20,207 nt of DNA from Lingula anatina (GCF_001039355.2 NW_019774036.1:137311-157517); one strand, 5' to 3'. Numbered from the stretch's first letter, positions 9,656 to 19,946 are shown. A program made the numbers and translations. Notes: generated by a model not told the origin, from the letters alone.

Positions 9656-11487
9656 TTACTCCAGCGTAGGGTCGTACTTTTTCAACATCTGAAATTGATT
9701 ATACTTATCGAGTAGCAGTGTATATGATCGAATCATCATTATACAACATTCATTTTTGAGTTTGCTGTCACAAACGGCTTTAGTTTCCGAGTATTCATTA
9801 AAAAAGTGTGATGTACCTATTCGTCAGATGGCAGCACTGGGCATTCAAACGTGCTAACCTTCAGGGTTGCTTCTTCATAGTTTAGGTAAAGATCATCTGA
9901 ATTTTTTCCAAAGGTGACATGTCTTTCGTATTTACATGTATCTGCTATTTGTCAGGTACTCAATTTCTAGTATTGATGAACTAACCAAACGTTTTATATG
10001 AGATACATAGCTCCAACATGCTTAATTTCATAGATTAAAAATGTCGTTGCTTTCGAAGCGCCACCTATACGGATATGGCCGTACTTCGTTAAGTACGCGA
10101 AACAGTCCTACAAAGTAGTAAGTGCGAACTAGGTTTTTGTTTATATTCGTACTCGTACTTCATCGCCTGCGAAATCTCCCTAAAATTAAAGCTCTAACAG
10201 ACCTTTTCACACGCCTCGACACATTCGTCCATGTCTACCTGGCCATTGCCTGTAATAGAAACCAACAGTCATTTTATGGGATGTTGGACAGTTCAAGCAC
10301 AAGTCCCTACACTGATATTTAAGTTTAATGATATAAAACAGGAAGAACCATACATATTATTAATATGACTTAGACGAGTATTTTTGTCATAAAATGAGGA
10401 CTAATTCATACTTCAGGTATTTGAAGAACGCTGTTATGGCGGGGGTAAAAAGCACTTACCATTGGTATCTAGTGTCAATAAGTCAGACACTTCATCTTCT
10501 GTCAGTGCCCCGTCTCCATTAAAATCAACTATTTCAAAGAGTGCACTAGACCACAGCGGTTTAAATGTGGGATCCATTTTGACATTAAACTTCAGCATTT
10601 CACTTTCTGTGACTTCCTTATTGTCTACAAAATGGAAGAATGTTGAGCATTGTTTAATTCCATGGCTTCGTACAATTAATCTTTCAGAGAAAGTTCAATG
10701 TGTTCATAGTTTCGCCATACTTTTCATACTGTAGAAAATTCAAAAATACCCACTATCTCAATGCTATGAATATTGGCAAGGGCTGTTGTCAGTGACTTCA
10801 TAATTCAAGGGTTATTTGTGAAAATATTCTAAATTATACCACGAATTTGGTTATTATGCAACGTGTCATGTTAATTTTCTGGTATAATATCAAGTTTATT
10901 TCAGAAAAAATACAGTGACAAATTTCGGCTTTGTTGCGGTGTTATAACCGTTACAGATAAGACATACTGCGTTACGGAAGTGCCATGCTGCAACTTACAA
11001 TCAATGTCGGCAGAAGCCACGACAGCAGCCCATTCAGACACAGTGATAATATCGTCATTATTAGTGTCTGCGAACTGGCAAGCCATCCTCCCAATCTCCG
11101 CAGCTGTCAACTGAGGCTTTTCGCCATTTGCGGGAGCACAGTGACTAGAATAATGTAAATTAATTCAAATAATCTGCTAGGTATTTGCAAATACTGTATG
11201 TACTGTGTTCAAGAAGATATGTAAGCGTATTTCATTAAAAATGTCAAAACTGCAATGCTTATATGTACGTTTTTCAAAATCACCCTTTTGATTTTGTGTC
11301 TTATACAACCATCCTACATTGTGATTGAATTTGGAAAAGTTTGAAAATCATGTCAGTTGGTTTTGATGCAAACCAGCAAATAAAATCCCGAGAGAGAGAG
11401 AGAGAGAGAGAGCATAAGCACAAGTGCTTACATGTTCGTCGCCATGGAGACAACACACAGAACCACGATTACCAACTTCAACTTCAT
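9656..11487 (-). CDS. Secreted four-EF-hand calcium-binding protein, copy C (5 exons)
   Basis: Coding exons are 11487-11432, 11144-10999, 10624-10460, 10249-10203 and 9688-9656, encoding about 148 residues. The signal peptide is MKLKLVIVVLCVVSMA. Ca-binding loops are at 45-56 (DTNNDDIITVSE), 65-76 (DIDYNKEVTESE), 101-112 (DFNGDGALTEDE) and 120-131 (DTNGNGQVDMDE). Loop 2 has Lys at position 6, which is unusual and may weaken Ca2+ binding. The four cysteines match copies A and B. Exon lengths (146, 165, 47, 33) and intron phases equal those of copy B, and B and C are the closest pair in both exons and introns. A 5'UTR exon with donor TTGTTGGTGCT-side GTAAGT lies near 12714. As in copy B, exon 4 could stop early at TAG (10194-10196), giving 140 residues. 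Role inferred: extracellular Ca2+ binding. Confidence 0.87.
11390..11412. repeat. (GA)n microsatellite, copy C intron 1
   Basis: A GA run about 19 bases inside intron 1, at the position matching copies A and B. The tract was therefore present before the duplications. Confidence 0.95.
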
Positions 11488-11589
11488 TCTGCAGTTTGGT
11501 GTACTTGAATAGAAGTTAGATATCAACTAAATATATAAAAGTACAGTGAGACATGTTTATAATTTCTAATGTTTTTTAATGAATTTTAA

Positions 11590-11860
11590 TAAATTTTCCT
11601 GGGATAAAAGACGATTTCCCATACTTACCAATGATTAATAAATCTATTCCACATTAAAAGTCTATGTTTTTTCTAATGCTTTTTGTAATAATCTCTTATT
11701 ATTAATCTCTTAGTGGATTATTACGGGGGTATAACCATCTACGAAGGTCCATGTGGTTTGATGGCAAGCACAGATTCCAGAATAATTACGATAATCGCTG
11801 TTTTGGTGGAAAATGGAATTTATATTATTTCTCCGAGTTGTTTACAACATTTTGTTGGGA
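11590..11860 (+). mobile_element. Longer diverged relative of the MITE, upstream of EF-hand copy C
   Basis: It aligns with the same element from TTTTCCTGGGATAAAAGACG to a segment near its far end (GAGTTGTTTACAACATTTT, compare GAGTTGTTCACAACG in the intact copy). Its position matches the partial copy in unit B, so the insertion predates the B-C duplication. Both terminal repeats are eroded. Confidence 0.6.
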
Positions 11861-12218
11861 AACATTAATCTCATACGAACTACTATCGCTTTAAATTTGA
11901 CTTTTTATTACATTGTTCACACTTTCAGCTGATAATTGAACCTCAGAGTTTAAAGCGCAACTAAAAAACGCACTGTTGTGAAGATTTTGCACAAATTATT
12001 CATTTTCGTATTTTCAATTCATGTAAAATGCAAAAGAAGGGGCCGATCCAGGATTATTTAAAGGTCCACGAATGCGAAGCCGACCCTCTCCCCCAACCGT
12101 GGGGTTCACTGGGCCCCAAAACAAATTGGTATTTTAGAGGGCTAAAGGTGAAGATTAGGACCCCCCTTACCACCCCCGCTAAATCCCCCAATGAAATAAA
12201 AATCTTTGGCCACTGGAT
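11861..12218. repeat. Unit C-specific stretch with a C-rich dispersed-repeat-like segment
   Basis: Unit B has no counterpart to this stretch: alignment resumes at the shared GGAAATGGGTT sequence near 12240 in C and 7336 in B. The part at 12040-12200 is much richer in C and G than its surroundings (GGGGCCGATCCAGGAT, then C runs) and resembles decayed dispersed repeats seen in invertebrates. Short open frames here look like chance. Confidence 0.35.
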
Positions 12219-12713
12219 ATAGTAGAATTTGTCTAGATAGGAAATGGGTTCAAGACAACGAGAGCCCCGCATATTTAACGTATATTTACTCAAGTGGATG
12301 CCAGGCTTCCATGGTCTGACACACGAGATACAACCCCCCCCAACCCCCCCCGTTAGATTATCTTCTAATAATTAAACGCATCAATGACAGTTCAAAACAT
12401 ATTTAAAAAAACCCTCAAAATAAACAGAGACTACGTATAAAATGGTACATAAATCCTTGCTGAGATAACCGATATCGACGACGAAATGATCAGATATAAA
12501 TTTTTGTATGATTGATCATCAAAAATAAACTTTCGATTGGACTAAAGTGTTTATGTAATTCTAACATGACACTCGTGGTAAATCTTTTATTTTACACAAA
12601 GTTTAAACAAGCGAAATAAGCCATAGAAATGTAATAGAACAATTGATGAAAAACAGAAATGTTGTTTTTTACTATAATCGAGGAATCTCTTTGAAAATGA
12701 ATATAAAACTTAC

Positions 12714-12861
12714 TTGTTGGTGCTAATTTTCAAAACCGCGATGACTAGGAGTGGAGCTCTCCGACTGAAATATCTACTAGAAAGGCTTCACTCGAGTCTT
12801 TTTCTGAGAAATTATAGTGAGAGACAAGTCACCTGCTCACATACGGGTATTTTGATGTACT
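12714..12861 (-). promoter_or_regulatory. 5'UTR exon and promoter-proximal block, EF-hand copy C
   Basis: The donor ACAA|GTAAGTTTT (exon end at 12714) matches the copy B donor in sequence and context. The conserved block GCTCACATACGGG follows upstream on the plus strand. A weak TATAAT (minus strand, near 12815) and a TATATA (near 12885) are possible core elements. The UTR intron runs to the acceptor just before the start codon at 11487. Confidence 0.5.
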
Positions 12862-13060
12862 CGATGAAAGGTTAAAGCATACAAAAATATATAGGACATT
12901 TTGAAAAGCAACGGATAAGGTCATAGAATGTCTGCCCGACAGCTGCCATCATTACTTTTACAAGTGAAAAAGATCCTTGAAGACAAAAGACAATATATAT
13001 AATAAACAAATGGAAATTAAAATGCAGTAGTGGCACATACAGGTACCAGCATTTCATCAT

Positions 13061-14060
13061 AAAAAATGTACATTTGGCATAAATGTAAAATTCATTGTTC
13101 CCATTCTGTTAGGAAAAAATGAAAACGGTTTCGAACAAAGCTGATGTATTTTCTGACATATGTTTTCAAACAACCACTGTTATATTTGTGGTTTTGGGAT
13201 TTCTGCCAGGTCCGAACCAAACTAGGTCTTATGATCAAAAGGCAACAGCTGCTTTCGAGGACTGCAGATACGTATACTACTGTATTTTATGCTTCAAAGA
13301 AGCCACCTGTTTCATTGTCAAATTTTAATCAACACTTACAAAACGGGAGTCAGATTTGTTAATGATTTATTGAGATTTAAGAGGTACACTCCTATATTCG
13401 TTACATGTCTCCCGGTACAAACATTCGAGTGTTTTTCTTTTTCTCTTCTGTCTTTACTTGGCAAGATACAGATAGGTTAAGTTTTACTTCATTTGCACGT
13501 CACTTGTTAGTGTGCTATGCTAATATGGAAAAGACGATTCCAATATACAAGATATAATTCAAAAAGGTAAATAATCAGAATAGATACACTTTTCTAAGTC
13601 ATACGTTAATTAGATATTATATATCCTGGGTAGCTTTATGTTAAGAAATATACGATATATACGAGTTAAGGAAAAGTATAAAAAAAAGTAAGGATTCCAC
13701 GCGTTCCAAACTGAAACAAAAAAGCAACAGAATGCCATCAACCTGTTGAATTTTTCAGTTGCTTCTTTAACAACTTTGTCTGTCAAGTATTATAGAGGCA
13801 TTCTGGCACACCGACTTTGCTAACTACACGAGCAAACAGTTCAGTAAGCAGCCGAAGAATCACACATAGGCAACTCCCTGCAGTCTTAATCGCTTTCATT
13901 TTCACTTTTATATTCTGTCCAATCAAACTGGAGAAAAAGAAAAGGATGAACACAAATTATCATAGATTGAGGGCCATTTTTAAAGGTATTACGGCGTTAA
14001 TGTGTTGTGGTTTTAAAATATATTTGATAAGTGGTAAGATTTCACTGTCCACAACTCTCA
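13061..14060. other. Spacer between the EF-hand array and the large gene, no gene seen
   Basis: AT-rich, with several short open frames on the plus strand that have no recognisable protein pattern, splice context or repeat in other units. The right end overlaps the probable 3'UTR side of the large gene. Confidence 0.6.
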
Positions 14061-14066
14061 TTTATT
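14061..14066 (-). terminator. Candidate poly(A) signal of the large repeat-protein gene
   Basis: AATAAA on the minus strand lies about 130 bases past the stop codon at 14193-14195. It is the first exact hexamer I found downstream of the gene. Confidence 0.5.
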
Positions 14067-14192
14067 TGCATAGACTCCTTTGCTACCTGGTGCAAAGTTA
14101 TGGACCGCTGTTCAGCAACTGATATCACGTTTCCTTCTGTGTCACGATGTACACTGACAAGGCATAAAAACAAAGTTCAATGAGACAACACA

Positions 14193-17100
14193 TTATCCGC
14201 CAGCAGATGGAGCGGGGCTTTCAGCACGATACGCAGGGCCAAACGATATATTGCTGATCGCCGAGTTCCCAGTGAAAACCTGCGATACCACATCAATGAC
14301 CACTCCGTCTGAGGTGTATCTTGTTATCAACACTTCCCGACGATCCCCTACGGTAGATTCTTCCGTTATCGTATACCTGCCATCTGGAAACGTTTCTCGT
14401 GTGGTTGTGATCTCCCTTTGCGTCCCATCTGGTCCTGCTTCTACCCTGCGGCTGGTTGTGACCTGGGGGTTGGCGGTATTTGACGAGAGGGTGCGAGAGT
14501 TGATGATATTAGACAAGATAGTACTAGAGGTATCAGTAGAGCTTGCGACATTTGCAGAGGTACCGCTTGTGTTCGAGTCACAGATTTCATTTCGTCTCGA
14601 GATCTCTGGTGGTAGGTTGGGATCCTGTGTTGGAACGAATTCCGTTATGACACGGCAACGTCCGCCACTGCTGCTGGACAGAGGGATTTCCTCTTCCATA
14701 CGACCAAGCACCTGGTTTTCGGCACCTCTTGTCACCGTTGATACAATTCGCCGACCGCCCTCAATCCTCTCCGTCCGAGTCACTGTCCGTGTCTCCCTTA
14801 TCGTCTGCCCGGATAATGTTCCCCCTGAAACGACCTGCCCGCTTATCAAACTGGAGGAACCTGTTTGCCCAGCAATTGTTGCTGTCAGAGTTTGACCATT
14901 GCGACAACCAATGATGACTTCTCTCCCTGATGACGTCACCACCTCTCGCGGCAAAATCTCACTTGAAGTACATCCACGAATCAGAACCCGTCTTCCATTG
15001 CTTGTGAACACTTGTGATCCAGATATCCTTCCGCCGGTTATGATTATTTCTCTACTGGAAGTTGTTCCCGTTGTCGCAGTGCCTTGCCCACTGATTGAAA
15101 CGGTTGTCCCCTCTGTCCTGTTACTGAGAATTTGACCATTTGCGCCAATTACCGAGAGACGAACCCCGGTCTGTCTTCCCCCGACCAATGTTACTTCACG
15201 AACATATGTCTTCCCCGCACTGTCTCGAGTTCTGGTCGTAGTAACCACCGTCAGGACTCCATTGATATCCAGTAAAGTCCTTCGCTCTATAGATCTCGAG
15301 ATATTACGAACGAGTTCAGCCTCAGTGGTAGAGCTGCCACTCCCTTCAACGCGTCTGTCGATAACTTCACCATTTGCTCCAAGAAGGGTGGTGACCACTC
15401 TTCTAGTTGTGCCTCCTACAACGGTCTCTTCCTGAACGTAAGTTCTCCCTGCGCTGTCCAGGGTCCTGGTTGTAGTCACCACAGTTAACACTCCATCGAT
15501 GTCGAACAACGACCTACGCTCTATCGATATTGAAATATTACGGACTNTGGTAGAGCTGCCACTCCCTTCAACGCGTCTGTCGATAACTTCACCATTTGCT
15601 CCAAGAAGGGTGGTGACCACTCTTCTAGTTGTGCCTCCTACAACGGTCTCTTCCTGAACGTAAGTTCTCCCTGCGCTGTCCAGGGTCCTGGTTGTAGTCA
15701 CCACAGTTAACACTCCATCGATGTCGAACAACGACCTACGCTCTATCGATATTGAAATATTACGGACTAGTGGAGTGGGCGTTGTTACGACTATGGCACT
15801 ACCCTCCACTCGCCTGTCAATCACTTGGCCATCTGCTCCAATAATTGTTATTATAACTGTAGTCCTTTGTCCTCCGACTACAGTTTCCTCTCGAACGAAG
15901 GATCTACCGGTACTGTCAACGGTTCTGGTTGTAGTTACTACAGTTACAATGCCATTGATGTCAGTTGACGTTCTTCGTTCTACGGATGTTGAAACATTAC
16001 GAACTGGCGGAGTGGGGGTTGTTACCACGATGGTACTACCTTCTACTCGCCTGTCAATAACTTGGCCATTCGCTCCAATAATTGATATTATAACTGTAGT
16101 CCTTTGTCCTCCGACTACAGTTTCCTCTCGAACGAAGGATCGACCGGTACTGTCAACAGTTCTGGTTGTAGTTACGACAGTTACAATGCCATTGATGTCA
16201 GTTGACGTTCTTCGTTCTACGGATGTTGAAACATTACGAACTGGCGGAGTAGGGGTTGTTACAACGATGGTACTACCTTCTACTCGCCTGTCAATCACTT
16301 GGCCATTCGCTCCAATAATTGATATTATAACTGTGGTCCTTTGCCCTCCAACTACCGTTTCTTCTCGAACATAGGATCTACCGGTACTGTCAACGGTTCG
16401 TGTTGTAGTTACTACAGTTACAATGCCATTAATGTCCGTTGATGTCCTTCGTTCTACGGATGTTGAAACATTACGGACTGGTGGAATGGGCGTTGTTACA
16501 ACAATGGGACTACCTTCTACTCGCCTGTCAATCACTTGGCCGTTTGCTCCAATAATTGTTATTATAACTGTAGTTCTTTGTCCTCCGACTACCGTTTCAT
16601 CTCGAACATAGGATCTACCGGTACTGTCAACGGTTCGTGTTATAGTTACTACAGTTACAATGCCATTAATGTCCGTTGACGTTCTCCGTTCGACGGACGT
16701 TGAAACATTACGAACTGGTGGAGTGGGCGTTGTTACAACAATTGGACTACCTTCTACTCGCCTGTCGACGACTTCTCCATTTGCCCCATACACTGTAATA
16801 ATAACTGTTGATGACTGTCCTCCTACGGTGGTCTCTTCACGGACTCTAGTCTGACCATTAGGAAGTGTAGTCCTCGTGGTAGTCACTACAGTTCGGACTC
16901 CGTTAATGTCGATGGACGTTCTGCGTTCCACAGATGTACTGCCTGTCACAATCTGGCCCGATATCACGCGGCGACACGAGATGAAGACCTGACGTCCTGA
17001 TGACGTCACGACTTCACGTGTCAGCGCACCGCTCGCTCCGCAGCCTTGCACAACCACCTGCCTGCCATCTGACGTCAGCACTTGTCCACCGATAATTCTT

Positions 17101-19473
17101 GCGCCACTGATTATTCTCTCTGTCAACCCAGTGGAAGTTGACGAGGTCAGAGATCCAAGGTTAAGAACCAGACGAGTTCCCCCAGTGACTGTTTCTCCAG
17201 TTACAACACGGCGACAGCGGATGTAAATTTGTCTGCCAGAGGATGTTGTCTCCTCGCGCGTGATCACCCCTGCGCTGCCGCACCCTTCCACCACCACCTG
17301 CCTTCCATCACCGGCTATTATCTGTCCCCCACTCACTCTACCGCCGTTTACTAAAAACTCTCTGTTGGTAGAGAAACCGCCATTGATTATCAATCGTCCG
17401 CCAGAAGTACCAGAAGTAGTAGTAGAAATGCGCTGTCCATTTACAATGACTGTGATTTCTCGTCGACTTCCGCCCGATGTCACGGTTCCTCCGTTAATCA
17501 CTCGGCGGCAACTGAGATAGATTTGTCTCCCTGCAGACGTCTGTATTTCTCTGTTAATGGTTATCCCACTGGAGCCGCAGCCAGGCACTTCCACCAGCCT
17601 CCCATCACTGGTGATCACCCGCCCACCAACAACCCGAGCGCCATCTAGGAGAAATTCCTGAGTGGGTGACGTAAGACCTCGTACAATAAAGCGTCCTTGT
17701 GAAACGTTGATCCCAACGCCGCCACCAGAGATCCGTATGATTCTCAACCCTCCGTTTATGATCATGAGCCTTCCAGTGATAACTCTTCCTCCACTTATTA
17801 CAATCTGTCGTCTGCTCGAACTTGAGCTAGAAACAGAAGTGGAGCTAGAGCTGAAAGTGCGAGAAGAGACAGTTCCCGAATCTCCATTAAGTACAGCGCC
17901 ACCTCTGAGGGATGAGGAAGCAACTCCAGGCACAGGCACCTCGTCTACAGCAACACTGCCCTCTACCATTTGGACGTCGCTTCCAGACCCCGGGACAATG
18001 ACAACTTCTTCCTCGTTTTGACCTTGACCTCCAGTCACTGCCGTTTCTACCAGAGTTCTGTTAAGCGTGATGACGCGTCCTCCACTGAACAATCGGCCTC
18101 CATTAATTATGACTTGCCGGCCGTCAGTGGTTGTCGATGTACCCCCTCGTTCTTGTGTGACCCTCAGCGAGCCGCCGACCCGACGGATGGTCAGTTGACC
18201 CTGACCTTGACCCTGATTAACGATCACTGTCCCATCAGGCTGAACGCCGCTCACTGAACCACTGATTGTGATTATAGAATCAGTATCGGGGACAATTTTC
18301 CCGCCGGTGATAGCAATATTGTTCCCGCCCTCAGAGACACTACCGCCCCTTACACGAATGACTCGCCTGCTTGAAGAGGTAACCAGGTTGGAGCTTCTAG
18401 AAACAGAATCCGCTGTCGAGAGGACGGTACCAGCGGACGCTGAGGCTCCCTGTAACACAAGGCCTGGACGTTCTCGTATCACTGCAGCTGAAAATTGTTG
18501 TACAGGTGCACTGAGTAAAGCAGAGTTAACAAGTACTCTTGACGTGGCACTGGTGCTGCCTTCCAGGATCATGCCACACGTAATAGGGCCGGATCCTGTC
18601 ACGCTGGCTGGGTCTATGGCCGTCCCTGGAGCGCACGGCATCTTATAGGCGTAACCATTGGAACACTGAACAAGAGAGCGCATGTCTTCGTGAGCATAGA
18701 TGATGTTTGGAGACTCGCACGATCCTGGAAATGAAGACGAAACTCGAATTAGTGATCGTGTGAACTTCGTGGACGTCAAAACGAGTTTAATCAGTAAAAC
18801 ATTTGAACTTAGTGCTGTAGGTCTGGCATTTGGTCATTTGAAAATCAAAACGTCACCTGTTGGCGAAGATTCTTTTTCTTGTGTTAGTACGATAAAAGGC
18901 CATTGTGCTAGCTTTTGTCTATGTAAATCTAAGCAAAGCATGATGAAAATTTTAAGTGTGCCACAGAAATTATGATACAAACGTCTTCCGTGTCTAAATT
19001 AGCAAAACTGTGCCGAAATAGAGTATCAGAGGCCCGTATTTTACTGCGTTCGTGACGTCAAAAGTTTCAGCGCGTTAGTTTTTAAGCTTACACATATTTT
19101 GAAATAAAAAATAGTAAATGCCAATAATATTGAACATTTCATTGACACAGGGATCACGAACCTCGAAATATGCCTCCGAACGCTTTCCCCTGCTGCACCG
19201 TGGCTTGGTTCGTGTTAAAAGGGTTGTGAAGTCCCGCCGACCCCGCGGCCTCGTTTGACATACGGAAACCCATGAAGTGCTCGCCGCCCGATGCTGAGTC
19301 ACTGAAAAGGTAAATACAAATGGTCTTCTTATGAAATATGTTCATTATGATAAAGTTTTAATCGATTCGAACAACCATATGAAATGGCAGACGAAAAGAC
19401 AAAATACGCGCCTTGTGTTTTACCGATAATAAAAAATTAAGTAGCAAATTTGGATGCCTTTGATATTTTTTTC

Positions 19474-19504
<31 letters not shown>

Positions 19505-19792
19505 CTCGTGACTCAACAAGTGCTTACAATTTGGCTAACTTTCTCTATCTTCTTTGATTAAAAGTAAATAAAATTTGCTTCCAAAATAGGAGCATTTTGG
19601 ATTTCGCAAGGAAGGTATTTTCGCGAACAAACACGTGCCAAAATCATATCAAGTAACTTTCAAGATCTTTTCTTTTTTTTTAAATTTTATCTACCTTTGT
19701 CCAGCTGATGTCCTAGTGACAGTCTGACCACATACAATGTCCAGTAATACAGCAATGACCGCCAGGTACGTCAATCGTCCTAACACCGCCAT
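14193..19792 (-). CDS. Large secreted chitin-binding repeat protein (3 exons)
   Basis: Exons are 19792-19695, 19301-19162 and 18724-14193, with GT-AG introns of 393 and 437 bp; phases join cleanly (AG|T and G|GA). The product is about 1589 residues as assembled. Residues 1-22 (MAVLGRLTYLAVIAVLLDIV, then CG) form a signal peptide with likely cleavage before QTVTR. Exon 2 is Gly/Ser/Asn-rich and not recognised. Residues 82-129 resemble a peritrophin-A/CBM14 chitin-binding domain: the core QCSNGYAYKMPCAPGTAIDP is typical, but I count four cysteines rather than six. Then come Ser/Gly/Val/Arg-rich sequence with a poly-Ser tract near 367-383, three two-Cys modules (about 432-670), eight 79-residue Val/Thr/Arg repeats (about 674-1287), a fourth two-Cys module (about 1303-1358), a degenerate repeat near 1504-1563, and a tail ending SPAPSAGG. 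Alternating V/I/T residues suggest beta structure. Exon 3 is clearly richer in GC than its flanks. I do not recognise the whole protein. A matrix role is inferred. Residue 1139 is undefined because of an N at 15547. Confidence 0.9.
14890..15056 (-). repeat. Two-Cys module, fourth copy (within the large protein)
   Basis: This stretch encodes a diverged copy of the two-Cys module, running from REIIITGGRISGSQVF to VIIGCRNGQTL. It keeps the N[GD]GR.V...GC core and the second Cys after SSGRE. It sits on the C-terminal side of the 79-residue repeat array, so that array appears to have been inserted into, or expanded within, an older row of two-Cys modules. Confidence 0.75.
15104..16942 (-). repeat. 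Array of eight ~79-residue Val/Thr/Arg repeats
   Basis: The unit is 237 bp (for example 15964 to 16201), encoding 79 residues. It runs from VRNVSTSVERRTSTDINGI through a TVVTTTRT strand, VREETVVGGQ, GANGQVIDRRVEGS and a linker VVTTPTPPVRN. Units 2-5 (counted from the N-terminus) are almost identical at the DNA level, while units 1, 6-7 and 8 are more diverged. This implies recent expansion or gene conversion in the middle of the array. The Pro-rich linker separates the units. Units 6 and 7 are exact copies on either side of an N and may be one unit. Confidence 0.88.
15326..15768. repeat. Exact 221-bp direct duplication around a single N
   Basis: Positions 15326-15546 and 15548-15768 read identically and are separated only by the N at 15547. 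Each copy starts TGGTAGAGCTGCC and ends ATTACGGACT exactly at the N or at the matching point. The neighbouring repeat units are not identical to each other in this way. The 222-bp step is 74 codons, so the reading frame survives. This is the pattern expected when two overlapping contig ends are placed side by side without merging. Confidence 0.85.
16955..17668 (-). repeat. Three tandem ~58-residue two-Cys modules
   Basis: Copies lie at about 17668-17495, 17366-17200 and 17122-16955. Each encodes a shared pattern: a G[AG]R[VI] start, a GGxx[IV][TAL]xDGRxV core, GCGxSG with the first Cys, TSxGRQ[IV][YF], then CRRV with the second Cys. The conserved Cys pair in each module suggests one disulfide per module. 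Linkers between copies are Ser/Gly/Thr-rich. I do not recognise the module as a named family. Confidence 0.8.
19474..19501. repeat. Poly(A) tract in intron 1 of the large gene
   Basis: Twenty-eight A residues on the plus strand, read as T on the gene strand, about 170 bases upstream of the exon 2 acceptor. Confidence 0.95.
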
Positions 19793-19940
19793 GGCGTACC
19801 TCTTTCTATCCCCGATAGACCCGCGTCTTCACCCACTAAAATATCCCCGTATTTCAGTCGTCCAGTGCTCCTTGCTCAGCCCACTAACACTTCTGCCGGT
19901 AATATCAGGTGTGATGTTTATTTAAATGCACAAACCGGGG

Positions 19941-19946
19941 TATATA
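19941..19946 (-). promoter_or_regulatory. Candidate TATA box of the large repeat-protein gene
   Basis: On the minus strand the sequence GAGTATATACCCC lies about 150 bp upstream of the start codon at 19792. A TATA element here would place the transcription start near 19912-19918 and leave a 5'UTR of about 120 bases. The motif is short and AT-rich DNA produces it by chance, so this rests mainly on position. Confidence 0.4.

Larger units (their letters stand above)
9155..13060 (-). repeat. Tandem duplication unit C
   Basis: It aligns with unit B from TATTAGTAATATGTTTGATTAT through the gene, the 5'UTR exon and the block at 12911-13060. It lacks most of the intron 3 sequence seen in unit B around 5500-6050. 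It carries an extra stretch at about 11700-12218 upstream of the start codon. Confidence 0.8.

Noticed and set aside
12028-12293. Overlapping open frames on both strands in the C-rich segment
   Set aside because: Low-complexity, repeat-like DNA specific to unit C. Neither frame shows codon conservation.
13817-14122. 101-codon plus-strand open frame
   Set aside because: No protein pattern I recognise. It overlaps the probable 3' end of the large gene on the other strand and lies in AT-rich spacer.
15721-16374. Long plus-strand open frame of 217 codons, and similar ones between 14251 and 18648
   Set aside because: These are antisense reflections of the large repeat gene. Only the minus-strand frame joins a signal peptide and shows conserved domains.
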